From Marivita sp965656765 (GTDB lineage Bacteria > Pseudomonadota > Alphaproteobacteria > Rhodobacterales > Rhodobacteraceae), in the NCBI RefSeq assembly GCF_965656765.1, contig NZ_CBFHLV010000012.1:1-64000 (forward strand): a DNA stretch of 64,000 nt, written 5' to 3'. The position numbers were made by a program, and so were the translations under genes. Shown here piece after piece: positions 34,751 to 44,078 of this stretch. Each line of letters opens with the position of its first letter. Position 1 is the first letter of the stretch. The notes under the pieces were generated by a model. That model saw only the letters and a list, made by a program, of their open reading frames with translations, searched no databases and had not been told where the DNA came from.

Positions 34751-35790
34751 TGGATGAAGAAGAACGCGACCGCCGGAGCCGTCCCATGGACGAAGAACAG
34801 CTTGACCGCATTATGCGTCTGCCCAAAGTCGAACTGCATCTGCACCATGAAGGTGCGGCACCGCCGTCATTCATCAAAGGGCTGGCAAAAGAAAAATCCG
34901 TCAATCTGGACGGTGTCTTCAAACCCGATGGCAGTTATGCCTTCCGCGATTTCGTGCATTTCCTGAGCGTCTATGAAGCCGCCACAAGCGTTTTGAAAAC
35001 GCCAGAAGATTACGCCCGCCTGACCAAAGCTGTGCTTGAAGAAAGTGCTGCAAATGACGTGATCTACTCTGAAACGTTTCTGTCACCTGATTTCTGTGGG
35101 GGCAGCGATGTGGGCGCATGGCGCGAATACGTTCATGCGATCCAAGACGCCGCAGACGATGCAGAGCGGGATCACGGCATCATCCTGCGCGGCATCGTCA
35201 CCTGTATCCGCCATTTCGGTCCGGAAAAGGCCAAGGCCTCGGCGCTGTGTGCGGCTGAAACGGCAGGGGACTGGATCGTCGGCTTCGGCATCGCGGGTGA
35301 CGAGATGAAGGGCAAACCCAAGGACTTTGCCTACGGCTTTGACATGGCACGCGAAGCCGGGTTGCGGCTGACTGCCCATGCAGGCGAATGGGGTGGCGCG
35401 CAATCGGTGCGCGATGCGGTGGACGACCTCAAAGTCGAACGCATCGGGCACGGCGTCCACGCAATCAATGATTTGGCTCTTGTGGACAAACTTGTGGAAA
35501 ACGAGATTACTCTCGAAGTTTGCCCGGGTTCCAACGTGAACCTTGACGTCTACCCAAGCCTCGATCTGCATCCCATTGAAAAACTGCGTCAACGCGGTGT
35601 GAAGGTCACGGTGTCGACTGACGACCCGCCTTTTTTCCACACCACGATGCGCGACGAATACATCAACCTTGCCCGCACGTTCCGCTGGGACGAGGATGTA
35701 TTTGCCGACTTAAACGACACCGCCGCCCGCGCGGCCTTCTGCGACGAGGACACGCGCAAGCGCGTCCTGAAACGACTGGAGCGCACATGA
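34750..35790 (+). CDS. add: Adenosine deaminase
   Basis: This zinc enzyme deaminates adenosine or deoxyadenosine. The product (346 residues from 34750) has the metal motif KVELHLHHEGAAPPSF, HAGEWGG, RIGHGVHA and VSTDDPPFFHT. The ATG at 34750 overlaps the deoB stop by one base; a second ATG at 34786 has a better GGAG site and removes the charged leader, so the start is uncertain. HHEG replaces the HLEG/HLDG seen in many homologues. Confidence 0.92.
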   Translation: MDEEERDRRSRPMDEEQLDRIMRLPKVELHLHHEGAAPPSFIKGLAKEKSVNLDGVFKPDGSYAFRDFVHFLSVYEAATSVLKTPEDYARLTKAVLEESAANDVIYSETFLSPDFCGGSDVGAWREYVHAIQDAADDAERDHGIILRGIVTCIRHFGPEKAKASALCAAETAGDWIVGFGIAGDEMKGKPKDFAYGFDMAREAGLRLTAHAGEWGGAQSVRDAVDDLKVERIGHGVHAINDLALVDKLVENEITLEVCPGSNVNLDVYPSLDLHPIEKLRQRGVKVTVSTDDPPFFHTTMRDEYINLARTFRWDEDVFADLNDTAARAAFCDEDTRKRVLKRLERT

Positions 35791-36419
35791 CCGATCACCT
35801 GACCATCGTTGACCACCCGCTTGTTCAGCACAAACTGAGCCTGATGCGAGAGAAAGACACCTCGACCAAGTCGTTCCGTCAATTGCTACGTGAAATCAGT
35901 CACTTGCTGGCGTACGAGGTGACGCGCAACCTGCCGCTGACCACCAAAACGATCGAAACACCGATGTGTGAAATGGACGCCCCGGTGATCGACGGCAAAA
36001 AACTTGCCCTGATTTCGATCCTGCGCGCGGGGAACGGCCTGCTGGACGGCATCCTTGAACTGATTCCCGCAGCACGGGTTGGCTTCGTCGGTCTCTACCG
36101 TGACGAAGAAACGCTCAAGCCGGTGCAGTATTACTTCAAAGTCCCCACGCAACTCGATGAACGCGTGACGATTGTCGTCGATCCGATGCTCGCCACAGGC
36201 AACAGCTCTGCCGCCGCGATTGATCTGGTCAAAGACGCTGGCGCAAAGAATATTATCTTCCTCTGCCTGCTCGCTGCCCCCGAAGGCGTCGCCCGCATGA
36301 AAGAAGCCCATCCCGACGTACCTATCGTCACCGCCGCTTTGGATGAACGTCTGAACGAGAACGGATATATCGTGCCGGGTCTTGGCGATGCCGGCGACCG
36401 GATGTTCGGGACGAAATAG
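35787..36419 (+). CDS. upp: Uracil phosphoribosyltransferase
   Basis: This enzyme makes UMP from uracil and PRPP. The 210-residue product has ISILRAGNGLLDGIL, the PRPP loop VDPMLATGNSSAAAIDLVKDAGAK, and the uracil-binding GLGDAGDRMFGT at the C-terminus. It is the last gene of the salvage operon and overlaps add by 4 bp (ATGA). Confidence 0.97.
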   Translation: MTDHLTIVDHPLVQHKLSLMREKDTSTKSFRQLLREISHLLAYEVTRNLPLTTKTIETPMCEMDAPVIDGKKLALISILRAGNGLLDGILELIPAARVGFVGLYRDEETLKPVQYYFKVPTQLDERVTIVVDPMLATGNSSAAAIDLVKDAGAKNIIFLCLLAAPEGVARMKEAHPDVPIVTAALDERLNENGYIVPGLGDAGDRMFGTK

Positions 36420-36478
36420 ACCTTTACACTCAAAGGGCTGACAGGCAGTCTTTGGACCACATCTGTGGGGACAGAGAC

Positions 36479-37114
36479 ATGACCGAATATACATTCAAGA
36501 CCGTGACCGCTGTGGTCGCGGTGATTGTTTCATCAGTATGCGCTTCGGCGCAGGGGTTGCAGGTCAGCCCACCGGCGGAGTTTCCGCCGTCCAGTTATAC
36601 CGCCACGCAATATGTCGATAGCCGTGGCTGCGTCTATGTGCGGGCCGGTGTCGATGGGGCCGTTAACTGGGTGCCGCGTGTGTCGCGTGACCGCACTCCG
36701 ATCTGCGGCCAGCAACCCAGTCTTGCCCGCCCCGAGCCCACCATCACCGTAGCCGAGGCCGCACCGGTGATCATCACACCGCAGCGTGTCGTGCCATCAG
36801 TGCCGAACCGGACGGTGCAGGCCCGGAAAATCAGCAAGACCCAAGCTGCCCCACAACGCCGGGTCTACGAGGAGCGCATCGTCCCCAAACATGTCTATGA
36901 TGCGCAAGGCAATACGCTTGCTGCTGTTCCCAAAGGCTACAAACCTGCTTGGGAGGATGACCGCCTGAACCCGCATCGCGCCCACATGACCCGTCAGGGC
37001 TACCGCGCGACCCAGCAAATCTGGAGCAACACTGTGCCGCGCAAGCTGCTGAGCGGGGGGCAAAAGATCAAAGAACCGGTGATCGTTGGGCGTGGCAAAG
37101 GCCTTGGCCACTGA
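36479..37114 (+). CDS. Exported hypothetical of Rhodobacteraceae
   Basis: The 211-residue protein has a signal peptide ending near ASA-QGL (residue ~25). A short domain follows with DSRGCVYVRAGVDGAVNWVPRVSRDR and a second Cys (TPICGQQ), then a Pro/Arg-rich linker and a basic C-terminus. The start at 36479 gives the clean leader. The Cys pair could be a disulfide in the periplasm. It ends exactly next to the convergent gene. Confidence 0.65.
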   Translation: MTEYTFKTVTAVVAVIVSSVCASAQGLQVSPPAEFPPSSYTATQYVDSRGCVYVRAGVDGAVNWVPRVSRDRTPICGQQPSLARPEPTITVAEAAPVIITPQRVVPSVPNRTVQARKISKTQAAPQRRVYEERIVPKHVYDAQGNTLAAVPKGYKPAWEDDRLNPHRAHMTRQGYRATQQIWSNTVPRKLLSGGQKIKEPVIVGRGKGLGH

Positions 37115-38140
37115 TCACTCGCCGCAGATGCCTTGCAAGCGCAACCAGTCGGCATCGCTTAGAACCGGGCGCGCGTCTCGGCCAGACATCGGATCGGCTT
37201 CGATCAATGGCAGGGTGGTTTCCCCGGTAATATCGACCGCATAGGCGTAAGGCGTCGTGCGCAATTCTGCCATTTCGAACCCCGCGATGATCACATCGTT
37301 CGACAGGTCGCCCGGTGTCTGCGCCAACAGGTATTCGCTGTACCGATCTAAATCGGCGTCGGCCATCTCGCCAGTGGTCAACAGTCGAAGGCTCGACCAT
37401 AGGCCGGTCTGGATCAGCATTTCCTCAAGCGGATCCTGCGACAGCGCCCGCAACCGTTCCGTCAGGACATAGCCAGCGGTCACATCCGGCTCTTCGGGAT
37501 CTTCGATCAGGGACCGGTTCAGCAAAATGCGCCCACCGGGCAGATGTGCCGTTGTCGTCACGCCGCCGGGAAGCACAACAAGCGCGCCCCTTTGCGCCGG
37601 ACCCAAGACCCGCGAGGCCAAGCGCCGCAGCGGTTCGCGCGCGTCACGTGTCATGCAGGCCTGACCAGAAATTCGCGTGATCCGGGCAAGCAGGGCGTCC
37701 CCGATCTCGACACGTTTAACCGACGGCACCACCTGCACGGTGTGCCGCAGCAACGCGTCCGGCAACCAGAACACGATCCCGCCGATGACGGACGCCGCGA
37801 TCAGCCCGGTGATCCAGAATCGCAGTTTGCCGGGTTTCGGGCGCGACTTGTCGATGGCCGAACGGATGCGTTCGATGGCTTCGACCATCTGCGCACTTTC
37901 GTCCCCAAATTCGAGCGTTTCGCCCGGGTCGCCGTCCGGATGATAAATCGCGGGCCGTTGGCCCTTGTTGGCGCGGGCCACAGCCGCAATCGACCAATGC
38001 GCCAGCACGTTTTCGCGCAAATCAAGGATCGTCACCGAGGCATCGCCCAAGGATACGATCACATCCTTACGCTGGTCGGCGGGCGTTGCACGCCAGACAC
38101 CTTCGGCCTCGAGCCGTTGAAATTCCTTCAGCGCGGTCAT
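37115..38140 (-). CDS. Single-pass membrane protein of unknown function
   Basis: The 341-residue protein has a cytoplasmic N-terminal part with a PH-like or sensor-like look (VIVSLGDASVTILDLRENVLAHWS). One membrane helix (FWITGLIAASVIGGIVFWL, residues ~128-146) is followed by a large periplasmic part with GGRILLNRSLIEDPEEPDVTAGYVL, which faintly recalls peptidase-associated membrane proteins (no HExxH seen). The ATG at 38140 starts MTALKEFQRL. Confidence 0.6.
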   Translation of the reverse strand: MTALKEFQRLEAEGVWRATPADQRKDVIVSLGDASVTILDLRENVLAHWSIAAVARANKGQRPAIYHPDGDPGETLEFGDESAQMVEAIERIRSAIDKSRPKPGKLRFWITGLIAASVIGGIVFWLPDALLRHTVQVVPSVKRVEIGDALLARITRISGQACMTRDAREPLRRLASRVLGPAQRGALVVLPGGVTTTAHLPGGRILLNRSLIEDPEEPDVTAGYVLTERLRALSQDPLEEMLIQTGLWSSLRLLTTGEMADADLDRYSEYLLAQTPGDLSNDVIIAGFEMAELRTTPYAYAVDITGETTLPLIEADPMSGRDARPVLSDADWLRLQGICGE

Positions 38141-38267
38141 TCGGGCTGCTCTGCCTCGTTGATTAGACGCAAGAGTACACCCGCACGGCGTTTCGCGCAA
38201 TGCGGGACAAGGGGGGGATGCAGTGTCTTAAGTGAGCTGGCGGTCGGGCTGGCCAGACTGCGACATC

Positions 38268-39896
38268 CTAGAGACCTTTTGCCCGTTCGCGCAGTTGGAA
38301 TTTCTGGATCTTGCCAGTTGATGTCTTTGGCAGTTCTTCAAATACCACTGTCTTGGGTGTCTTAAACCCTGCCAACCGGGATCGGGCAAAGGCGATCAAT
38401 TCTTCTTCAGTCACAGAATGATTGCCCTTCAACTCGACAAAGGCGCAAGGCACCTCGCCCCATTTGTCGTCCGGTTTGGCCACCACGGCGCACAGCATCA
38501 CCGCGTCATGCGCCATTAAGCACCCTTCGACCTCGACGGATGAGATGTTTTCGCCACCTGAGATGATGATGTCCTTGGCCCGGTCGGCGATCTGCACATA
38601 GTTGTCGGGATGCATGACCGCGATATCGCCAGATCGGAAGTGGCCACCTTCAAATGCCTCTTCGGTGGCCTTTGCGTTCTTGAGATAACCTTTCATCACC
38701 GAATTGCCGCGGATGACAATCTCGCCCTGTGTTGTGCCATCACGTTGCACCGGAGTGCCGTCATCGCCGATAACGTCGATCTTTTCCATCATCGGGAACG
38801 CCACGCCTTGTCGCGCCTTGATCGCGGATTGCGCATCTTGGTCAAGCCCGTCCCAGTCCGCGCCGTTCCAGACGCATTCGGTGACATGGCCATAGGTTTC
38901 GGTGAGCCCGTAAACTTGCATCACGTGGAAGCCCAGGTCGCCAATTTTGGCCAGCGTCGCCGGGGCAGGGGGCGCGCCCGCGGTATAAACTTTTACCAGA
39001 TGGTCAAAGTCCCGCCGTTCGCTTGGGTCCGAGTTGACGATCATGTTCAGAACAATGGGCGCGCCGCCGAAATGGCTGACACCTTCATCTGCAATCGCGT
39101 CATAGATCGCCTTTGCGCTGATGTCGCGGCAGCACACAATTGTGCCGCCGAGCATCGGCATCATCCACGTGTGGTTCCAACCATTGCAGTGAAACAACGG
39201 CACGATGGTCAGATACTTGGGCCGCAGCGACATTTCCCAGCTTACTGCCGTGCCCATTGTCATCAGGTATGCACCGCGATGGTGGTAGACCACGCCCTTG
39301 GGCCGTCCGGTGGTGCCAGAGGTGTAGTTGAGCGCGAGGCTTTCCCATTCGTCTTCGGGCATAAGCCATTGGAAATCCGGGTCAGCACCAGCCAGTACGT
39401 CTTCGTATTCTGGATAGTCGCTCGACGCATTCACGCCTTCATGCGGATCGGCCACTTCGATCACCTTGGGGGCCGGGCCCTCCATTTGTTCGATGGCTTC
39501 GGCCAGAACCGGCATGAACTGTGGGTCACACAGAACGACCTTTGCTTCGCCGTGGTCGAGGATATAGGCAATCGTGTCCACATCCAGCCGCGTGTTGATG
39601 GTGTTGAGCACCGCACCACAGGCTGGAACCCCGAAATGCGCCTCGGCCTGAGCGGGGATATTGGGCAAGACGGTCGCCACCACATCACCCGGTTTTACAC
39701 CCATCGCCACCAAAGCAGAGGCCAGGCGGGTCACGCGGTCATGGTATTCGGCGTAGGTCTTTCGATGCGGCCCATGCACGACGGCAATCGTGTCGGGAAA
39801 CACCTCTGCTGCGCGTTGTAAATGCGATAGGGGCGTCAACGGCACATAATTCGCCGCACGCCGTTCCAACCCGGTTTCATCCCGCATCCAACCCAT
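38268..39896 (-). CDS. Acyl-CoA synthetase, DmdB-like AMP-forming ligase
   Basis: The 542-residue enzyme has the AMP-binding P-loop YTSGTTGRPKGVVYHHRG, the GLTETYGH motif, SGGENISSVEVEG and the C-terminal catalytic Lys in KTSTGKIQKF. The N-terminus (GWMRDETGLERRAANYVPLTPLS) resembles methylmercaptopropionate-CoA ligase DmdB of Roseobacters. A medium-chain fatty acid ligase is the alternative. I trimmed the start to 39896. It is divergent from the sulfotransferase gene. Confidence 0.85.
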   Translation of the reverse strand: MGWMRDETGLERRAANYVPLTPLSHLQRAAEVFPDTIAVVHGPHRKTYAEYHDRVTRLASALVAMGVKPGDVVATVLPNIPAQAEAHFGVPACGAVLNTINTRLDVDTIAYILDHGEAKVVLCDPQFMPVLAEAIEQMEGPAPKVIEVADPHEGVNASSDYPEYEDVLAGADPDFQWLMPEDEWESLALNYTSGTTGRPKGVVYHHRGAYLMTMGTAVSWEMSLRPKYLTIVPLFHCNGWNHTWMMPMLGGTIVCCRDISAKAIYDAIADEGVSHFGGAPIVLNMIVNSDPSERRDFDHLVKVYTAGAPPAPATLAKIGDLGFHVMQVYGLTETYGHVTECVWNGADWDGLDQDAQSAIKARQGVAFPMMEKIDVIGDDGTPVQRDGTTQGEIVIRGNSVMKGYLKNAKATEEAFEGGHFRSGDIAVMHPDNYVQIADRAKDIIISGGENISSVEVEGCLMAHDAVMLCAVVAKPDDKWGEVPCAFVELKGNHSVTEEELIAFARSRLAGFKTPKTVVFEELPKTSTGKIQKFQLRERAKGL

Positions 39897-40003
39897 GTCG
39901 TGACCTCCCCTGCGACAATCTGTACAGCGTGACATAGCGCAGGGATCGAACAGGGGAAAAGCCCAAACTTGCGTGATCTGCCGCAAACTGACAACTCTTG
40001 CGC

Positions 40004-40654
40004 ATGATCATCTCACCCGCCCGGAAATTCATCTTTGTGCATATCCCCAAAACGGGTGGCACATCGCTGGCTTTGGCGCTTGAAGATCGGGCGCATCGGG
40101 ATGACATTCTGATCGGAGACACACCCAAAGCGATCAAGCGCAAGGGCAGGTTGAAAAAGCTGACCGCGAAGGGACGGCTTTGGAAGCATAGCACTTTGGC
40201 AGACATCGACGGGGTGTTGAAACCAGATGCGCTGAACGACATGTTCGTCTTCACGCTGGTGCGCAACCCATGGGACCGGATAGTCAGCTATTACCACTGG
40301 CTGCGCGGGCAAAGCTTTGACCATCCTGCGGTCGCCTTGGCCAAGGCGGTTCCGTTTGAGGATTTCGTGCTGCACCCCGGTACCGGCGCCAGCCTGCGCG
40401 CTTCGCCCTATGCAAGCTATGTCACTGACGCCGCCGGGATCAATCGCGCAGCGGCCTATGTGCGGCTTGAAGCGTTGGAACAAGACCTGGCCCCGGTCTC
40501 AGCTCATCTTGGTTTTCGTCTGGAACTGCCCCACGCGAACGCGTCTGACAGGCCGCGCGACTATCGCACGGCCTATTCCGGCCAATCTGCGCGGGCTGTG
40601 GCAGAGATGTGTGAACACGACATCGCGCAGTTTGGGTATCGGTTTGATGCCTGA
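40004..40654 (+). CDS. Sulfotransferase-family protein
   Basis: The 216-residue protein has the PAPS 5'-phosphosulfate loop FVHIPKTGGTSLA (residues ~9-21) and the 3'-phosphate motif LVRNPWDRIVSYYHW (~87-101). The HIPKTGGTS form resembles carbohydrate sulfotransferase-type (Sulfotransfer_2) enzymes. The acceptor is unknown; no glycan operon is next to it. I use the ATG at 40004, since the in-frame alternative two codons earlier is TTG. Confidence 0.85.
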   Translation: MIISPARKFIFVHIPKTGGTSLALALEDRAHRDDILIGDTPKAIKRKGRLKKLTAKGRLWKHSTLADIDGVLKPDALNDMFVFTLVRNPWDRIVSYYHWLRGQSFDHPAVALAKAVPFEDFVLHPGTGASLRASPYASYVTDAAGINRAAAYVRLEALEQDLAPVSAHLGFRLELPHANASDRPRDYRTAYSGQSARAVAEMCEHDIAQFGYRFDA

Positions 40655-40701
40655 TTTCTGGGCAAACCGCTTGGGTCTGCCCGTCAAGAAAGCACCAAAT
40701 G

Positions 40702-40728
40702 CAGTATTGCTGCATTGCAGTAATACTG
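40702..40728. promoter_or_regulatory. 27-bp near-perfect inverted repeat before a small gene
   Basis: CAGTATTGCTGCA (40702-40714) and TGCAGTAATACTG (40716-40728) form a 13-bp inverted repeat around one base, with one mismatch. It sits about 97 bp before the 64-residue gene. It contains CTGC-N3-GCAG, which resembles my recollection of PhaR operators, but that is not certain. It may be a protein-binding operator. Confidence 0.5.
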
Positions 40729-40824
40729 TTCAGCGTGAATCAAGACTTGGGGATTAAGCTTGATCCAACACCCGTCAGAGGTAGCCATCATTCATGGGAG
40801 GACACTTGAAAAAGGAGTTTTCCC

Positions 40825-41019
40825 ATGTGTCTGACTGCCGAAGCCCTTGCTCTTTTCCTGAACATGATCGCAGTGCCCGAGATCACAACCGAGCCCGGAC
40901 GTATCGTGGTTCACGCTGAAACCCGCGACGCACATTGGGTCGCCGTTGCAGACGAGTGGTGCACAATGGCCCCGCAGATTGACCGGATGGACCGATTTGC
41001 TGCCTTGGTAGCCGAATAA
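40825..41019 (+). CDS. 64-residue hypothetical protein
   Basis: A clear AAGGAG site precedes the ATG. The protein starts CLTAEALALFLNM, has a short beta-like part (PGRIVVHAET) and two Cys. No family is recognised. The strong inverted repeat upstream suggests it is regulated. Confidence 0.6.
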   Translation: MCLTAEALALFLNMIAVPEITTEPGRIVVHAETRDAHWVAVADEWCTMAPQIDRMDRFAALVAE

Positions 41020-41023
41020 GTAG

Positions 41024-41074
41024 AATGCCGGGCTTCAGCCCGACATTCACAGTCACGCCGGGCAATTGCCCGGC
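41024..41074. terminator. Two hairpins between the 64-residue gene and fadJ
   Basis: AATGCCGGGCT (41024-41034) pairs with AGCCCGACATT (41037-41047). It is followed by an 18-bp perfect palindrome GCCGGGCAATTGCCCGGC (41057-41074). No T-runs follow, so they may be REP-like elements as much as terminators of the convergent genes. Confidence 0.55.
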
Positions 41075-41082
41075 CTACGCGA

Positions 41083-43269
41083 TCACGCGGCCTTCGCGTC
41101 CGGCGCGAACCGTCCGTAAAAGCTCTGACCTTTTGCTGACATCTCGCGCAGCAATTCGGGGCAGGCAAAGCGGTCGCCAAATGTCTCGGTCAGCTCATCA
41201 CAGCGAGCCGCTGCATATTCTGCGCCCAGCATGTCAAACCAGGACAGCGGGCCACCCGACCACGGCGCAAAGCCCCAGCCAAGGATCGCGCCAACATCGC
41301 CTTCGCGGATGTCCATCAGCACACCATCTTCCAACGCACGTACCGCTTCGAGCGATTGCACGAACAGCAACCGGTGCTGCACATCAATCAGATCGGGCTG
41401 GTCATCTGCCTCTGGGTACTGTGCTTTGACCACTTCGGACAGCCCTTGGCGCTTGCCCTTGTCGTCATAGTCGTAGAACCCGGCTTTCGATTTGCGGCCC
41501 AGACGCCCTTGCTCTTCCATCCAGAAAATCACTTCGTCCACCGCACCATCGGGATAGGCATCGCCCATCGCGGCCCGGGTGGCGCGGGCAATCTTTGCAC
41601 CCAAATCAATCGAGGTTTCATCGACCAGCTGCAATGGACCCAGCGGCATGCCAACCATTTTGGCGGCGTTCTCGATCAATGCAGGGGACACGCCTTCTTT
41701 CACCATCCGAATACCTTCGTTGATATACGGAATGATGCAGCGGTTGGCGTAGAAGAACCGCGCGTCGTTCACCACGATCGGTGTCTTGCGGATCTGACGG
41801 ACGAAATCCAATGCCTTGGCAACGGCACGATCGCCGGTTTTCTTACCTTTGATGATCTCGACCAACATCATCTTTTCGACCGGACTGAAGAAGTGGATGC
41901 CGACATACTGCTCGGGTCGCTTTGACGCTTTTGCTAAGTCGCTGATCGGCAGGGTCGACGTGTTGGTCGCAAAGATGCAGTCCTCGCCGATGACCTTTTC
42001 GACCTCGGCGGTTACGTCCGCCTTGATCATGGGGTCTTCGAACACCGCTTCAACGATTAGATCGCAACCAGTCAGATCATTATAATCTGTGGTTGCTGTG
42101 ATCTGGGCCAGCATCGCGTCGGCCTTGTCCTGCGTGATCTTTTTGCGCGAAACGCCTTTGGCTGCGTATTCTGCGGAATAGGCTTTGCCCTTGTCCGCCG
42201 CTGCTTGATCGCGGTCGAGCAAGACAACCTCGATCCCTGCTTGCGCCGATACCAACGCAATGCCCGCGCCCATCATGCCAGCGCCCAACACGCCAACCTT
42301 TTTGACGCGCTGATCATCTACATCGTCTGGTCGAACAGCGCCTTTTTCCAGCGCACCTTTGTTGATGAACAGCGACCGGATCATCGCGGAAGACGATGGG
42401 TTCATCATCACGGACGTAAACCAACGTGCTTCGATCTTGAGGGCGGTGTCAAACGGCACCAATGCACCTTCATAGACCGCCGACAACAGCGCCTTGGCTG
42501 CCGGATAGACGCCTTTGGTTTTACCGTTGACCATTGCAGAGGCACCGACAAAGGTCATAAATCCTGCAGGGTGATAAGGTGCGCCTCCGGGCATTTTATA
42601 GCCCTTTGTTTCCCACGGCTTGACGATGTCCGCGTCGCCCGCACTCAGCACCCAGGCGCGCGCATCGGCCATAGGGTCTGCAGAGACCTCATCAATCAGC
42701 CCAGCCGCCTTGGCTTTCTTCGGATCAGACAGCTTGCCTTCCAGCAAGAAAGGTGACGCCGCCATCGCGCCCATCTTTCGCGCGACACGGGTTGTGCCAC
42801 CAGCACCGGGGAAGATACCAACCATGATTTCCGGCAGACCGATCTTGGCCTTGGGGTTGTCCGCAGAAAACACGCGGTGACAGGCCAACGGAATCTCAAG
42901 ACCAATACCAAGCGCCGTTCCCGGCAGCACCGCTGCAACAGGCTTGCCGCCCTTGTTGGTCTTTGCATCCATGCCCGCGCGTTCAATCTTGCGCAGCACA
43001 CCGTGCATTTTCATGATCCCATCAAACACTGCCTCGGCACCGGCATCGCGCAGGGTGGCTAGCACGTTCAGGTCCATACCAGCGGCAAAATCCGCCTTGC
43101 CCGACGTGATGATGATGCCTTTCACCGCATCATCGGCCAGTGCGTCATCCACCAGATCATTTAGGGTCTGAAGACCTTCAAAGCTCAGCACGTTCATGGA
43201 TTTCTCCGGAACGTCCCAAGTGATCGTGGCAACGCCTTCGGCGTCCTTGGTCAGTGTGAAATCGGTCAT
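41083..43269 (-). CDS. fadJ: Fatty acid oxidation multifunctional protein (enoyl-CoA hydratase / 3-hydroxyacyl-CoA dehydrogenase)
   Basis: The 728-residue protein catalyses the middle two steps of beta-oxidation. Its hydratase half has GKADFAAGMDLNVL and VLPGTALGIGLEIPLACHRVF. The dehydrogenase half has the NAD motif VLGAGMMGAGIALVSAQAG, then VGIHFFSPVEKMMLVEII and PIVVNDARFFYANR. I trimmed the start to 43269 (MTDFTLTKD); the longer frame to 43425 runs into the upstream gene. Confidence 0.95.
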   Translation of the reverse strand: MTDFTLTKDAEGVATITWDVPEKSMNVLSFEGLQTLNDLVDDALADDAVKGIIITSGKADFAAGMDLNVLATLRDAGAEAVFDGIMKMHGVLRKIERAGMDAKTNKGGKPVAAVLPGTALGIGLEIPLACHRVFSADNPKAKIGLPEIMVGIFPGAGGTTRVARKMGAMAASPFLLEGKLSDPKKAKAAGLIDEVSADPMADARAWVLSAGDADIVKPWETKGYKMPGGAPYHPAGFMTFVGASAMVNGKTKGVYPAAKALLSAVYEGALVPFDTALKIEARWFTSVMMNPSSSAMIRSLFINKGALEKGAVRPDDVDDQRVKKVGVLGAGMMGAGIALVSAQAGIEVVLLDRDQAAADKGKAYSAEYAAKGVSRKKITQDKADAMLAQITATTDYNDLTGCDLIVEAVFEDPMIKADVTAEVEKVIGEDCIFATNTSTLPISDLAKASKRPEQYVGIHFFSPVEKMMLVEIIKGKKTGDRAVAKALDFVRQIRKTPIVVNDARFFYANRCIIPYINEGIRMVKEGVSPALIENAAKMVGMPLGPLQLVDETSIDLGAKIARATRAAMGDAYPDGAVDEVIFWMEEQGRLGRKSKAGFYDYDDKGKRQGLSEVVKAQYPEADDQPDLIDVQHRLLFVQSLEAVRALEDGVLMDIREGDVGAILGWGFAPWSGGPLSWFDMLGAEYAAARCDELTETFGDRFACPELLREMSAKGQSFYGRFAPDAKAA

Positions 43270-43307
43270 TCTAGCGTTTCCCTTTCGTGGGTCTTTCTGT
43301 CTGCACC

Positions 43308-43787
43308 TCAGCGTCGAAGTGTTTCGAGAACGCGGTGGGCTTCGGCCTGTGCGTCTGCAATATCGGGGCTGAGGCTCTCTAATTCCGTGTTCTTCATGAC
43401 CGCCTGCAGCCAAACCCCTTTCCACTGGTCGTCGATTTTCATCAGAACCATGTGATTGAGATAAGGGCTGACCGCGACACCATCAGCACCAGTTGTGCTT
43501 GTCTCGTGACGGCCTGCAATCATGTCGTTGCGTCCGACAACAAAATCGGCCTCAAGACAGATGCGGGTATAGGTTTCGACCCCGTGTGACAGCAATTGGG
43601 TGCGGAAATCCGACATCACCATGTCCAGTTCCTCGGGCGAAGACATGACGATTTCCTTGTCACAGGTCGACATCATGTTCGGGATCGCGATATGGCGCAT
43701 CATTTTGGGCAGATCCCCATCCATGAGCGCTTCCGAGACCGCGTCGAGGTTCTTTTGGTAGATCTTCATTGCGAGGCCGGACGTCAT
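43308..43787 (-). CDS. SnoaL/NTF2-like protein, copy 1
   Basis: The 159-residue protein has the cone-fold pattern: helices (KIYQKNLDAVSEALMDGDLPKMMRHIAIP) and then a strand-rich part ending in VLMKIDDQWKGVWLQAVM. It resembles the gene near 44079-44549 over the same 28-residue span with no gaps. It starts inside the preceding small gene (4-bp overlap) after a GGAGAG site. Confidence 0.7.
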   Translation of the reverse strand: MTSGLAMKIYQKNLDAVSEALMDGDLPKMMRHIAIPNMMSTCDKEIVMSSPEELDMVMSDFRTQLLSHGVETYTRICLEADFVVGRNDMIAGRHETSTTGADGVAVSPYLNHMVLMKIDDQWKGVWLQAVMKNTELESLSPDIADAQAEAHRVLETLRR

Positions 43788-43933
43788 TTTGCACTCTCCT
43801 TGCAAAGGCAACCGGGGGACAGGGGCATTGCAAGCGACTTGGCCATGCCACGGCACATGAATGCCCCGCGAGGCGTCTGGATGCGGGCACCTTTGCCGGT
43901 CACATCCGCTTTGTCAGATATCACATTGCTCAT
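43784..43933 (-). CDS. 49-residue putative small protein
   Basis: A start at 43933 with GGAGCG upstream gives MSNVISDKADVTGKG and a Cys-containing tail (MCRGMAKSL, GCLCKESAK). Its stop overlaps the SnoaL-like start by 4 bp (ATGA), which argues that it is translated as a coupling leader. No family is recognised. The gap 43934-44078 behind the next gene holds its likely promoter. Confidence 0.4.
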   Translation of the reverse strand: MSNVISDKADVTGKGARIQTPRGAFMCRGMAKSLAMPLSPGCLCKESAK

Positions 43934-44078
43934 TGTTCGCTCCGGCCCGCCTTCGGGCTGTGGTTCGGTGCCACGTCTGTCATGGGTCGCCTCTTTCTGT
44001 TTGCTGGGGATTACTCCTTTTAGGTAACGGTTCGTTTTCGAATGTATAAAGCTTTGGGTTGTATGTGATGAGCGGCAA

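Noticed and set aside
38610..39821. A 403-codon ORF antisense to the acyl-CoA synthetase
   Set aside because: It is a shadow of a gene with clear motifs; GC-rich codons keep the opposite frame open.
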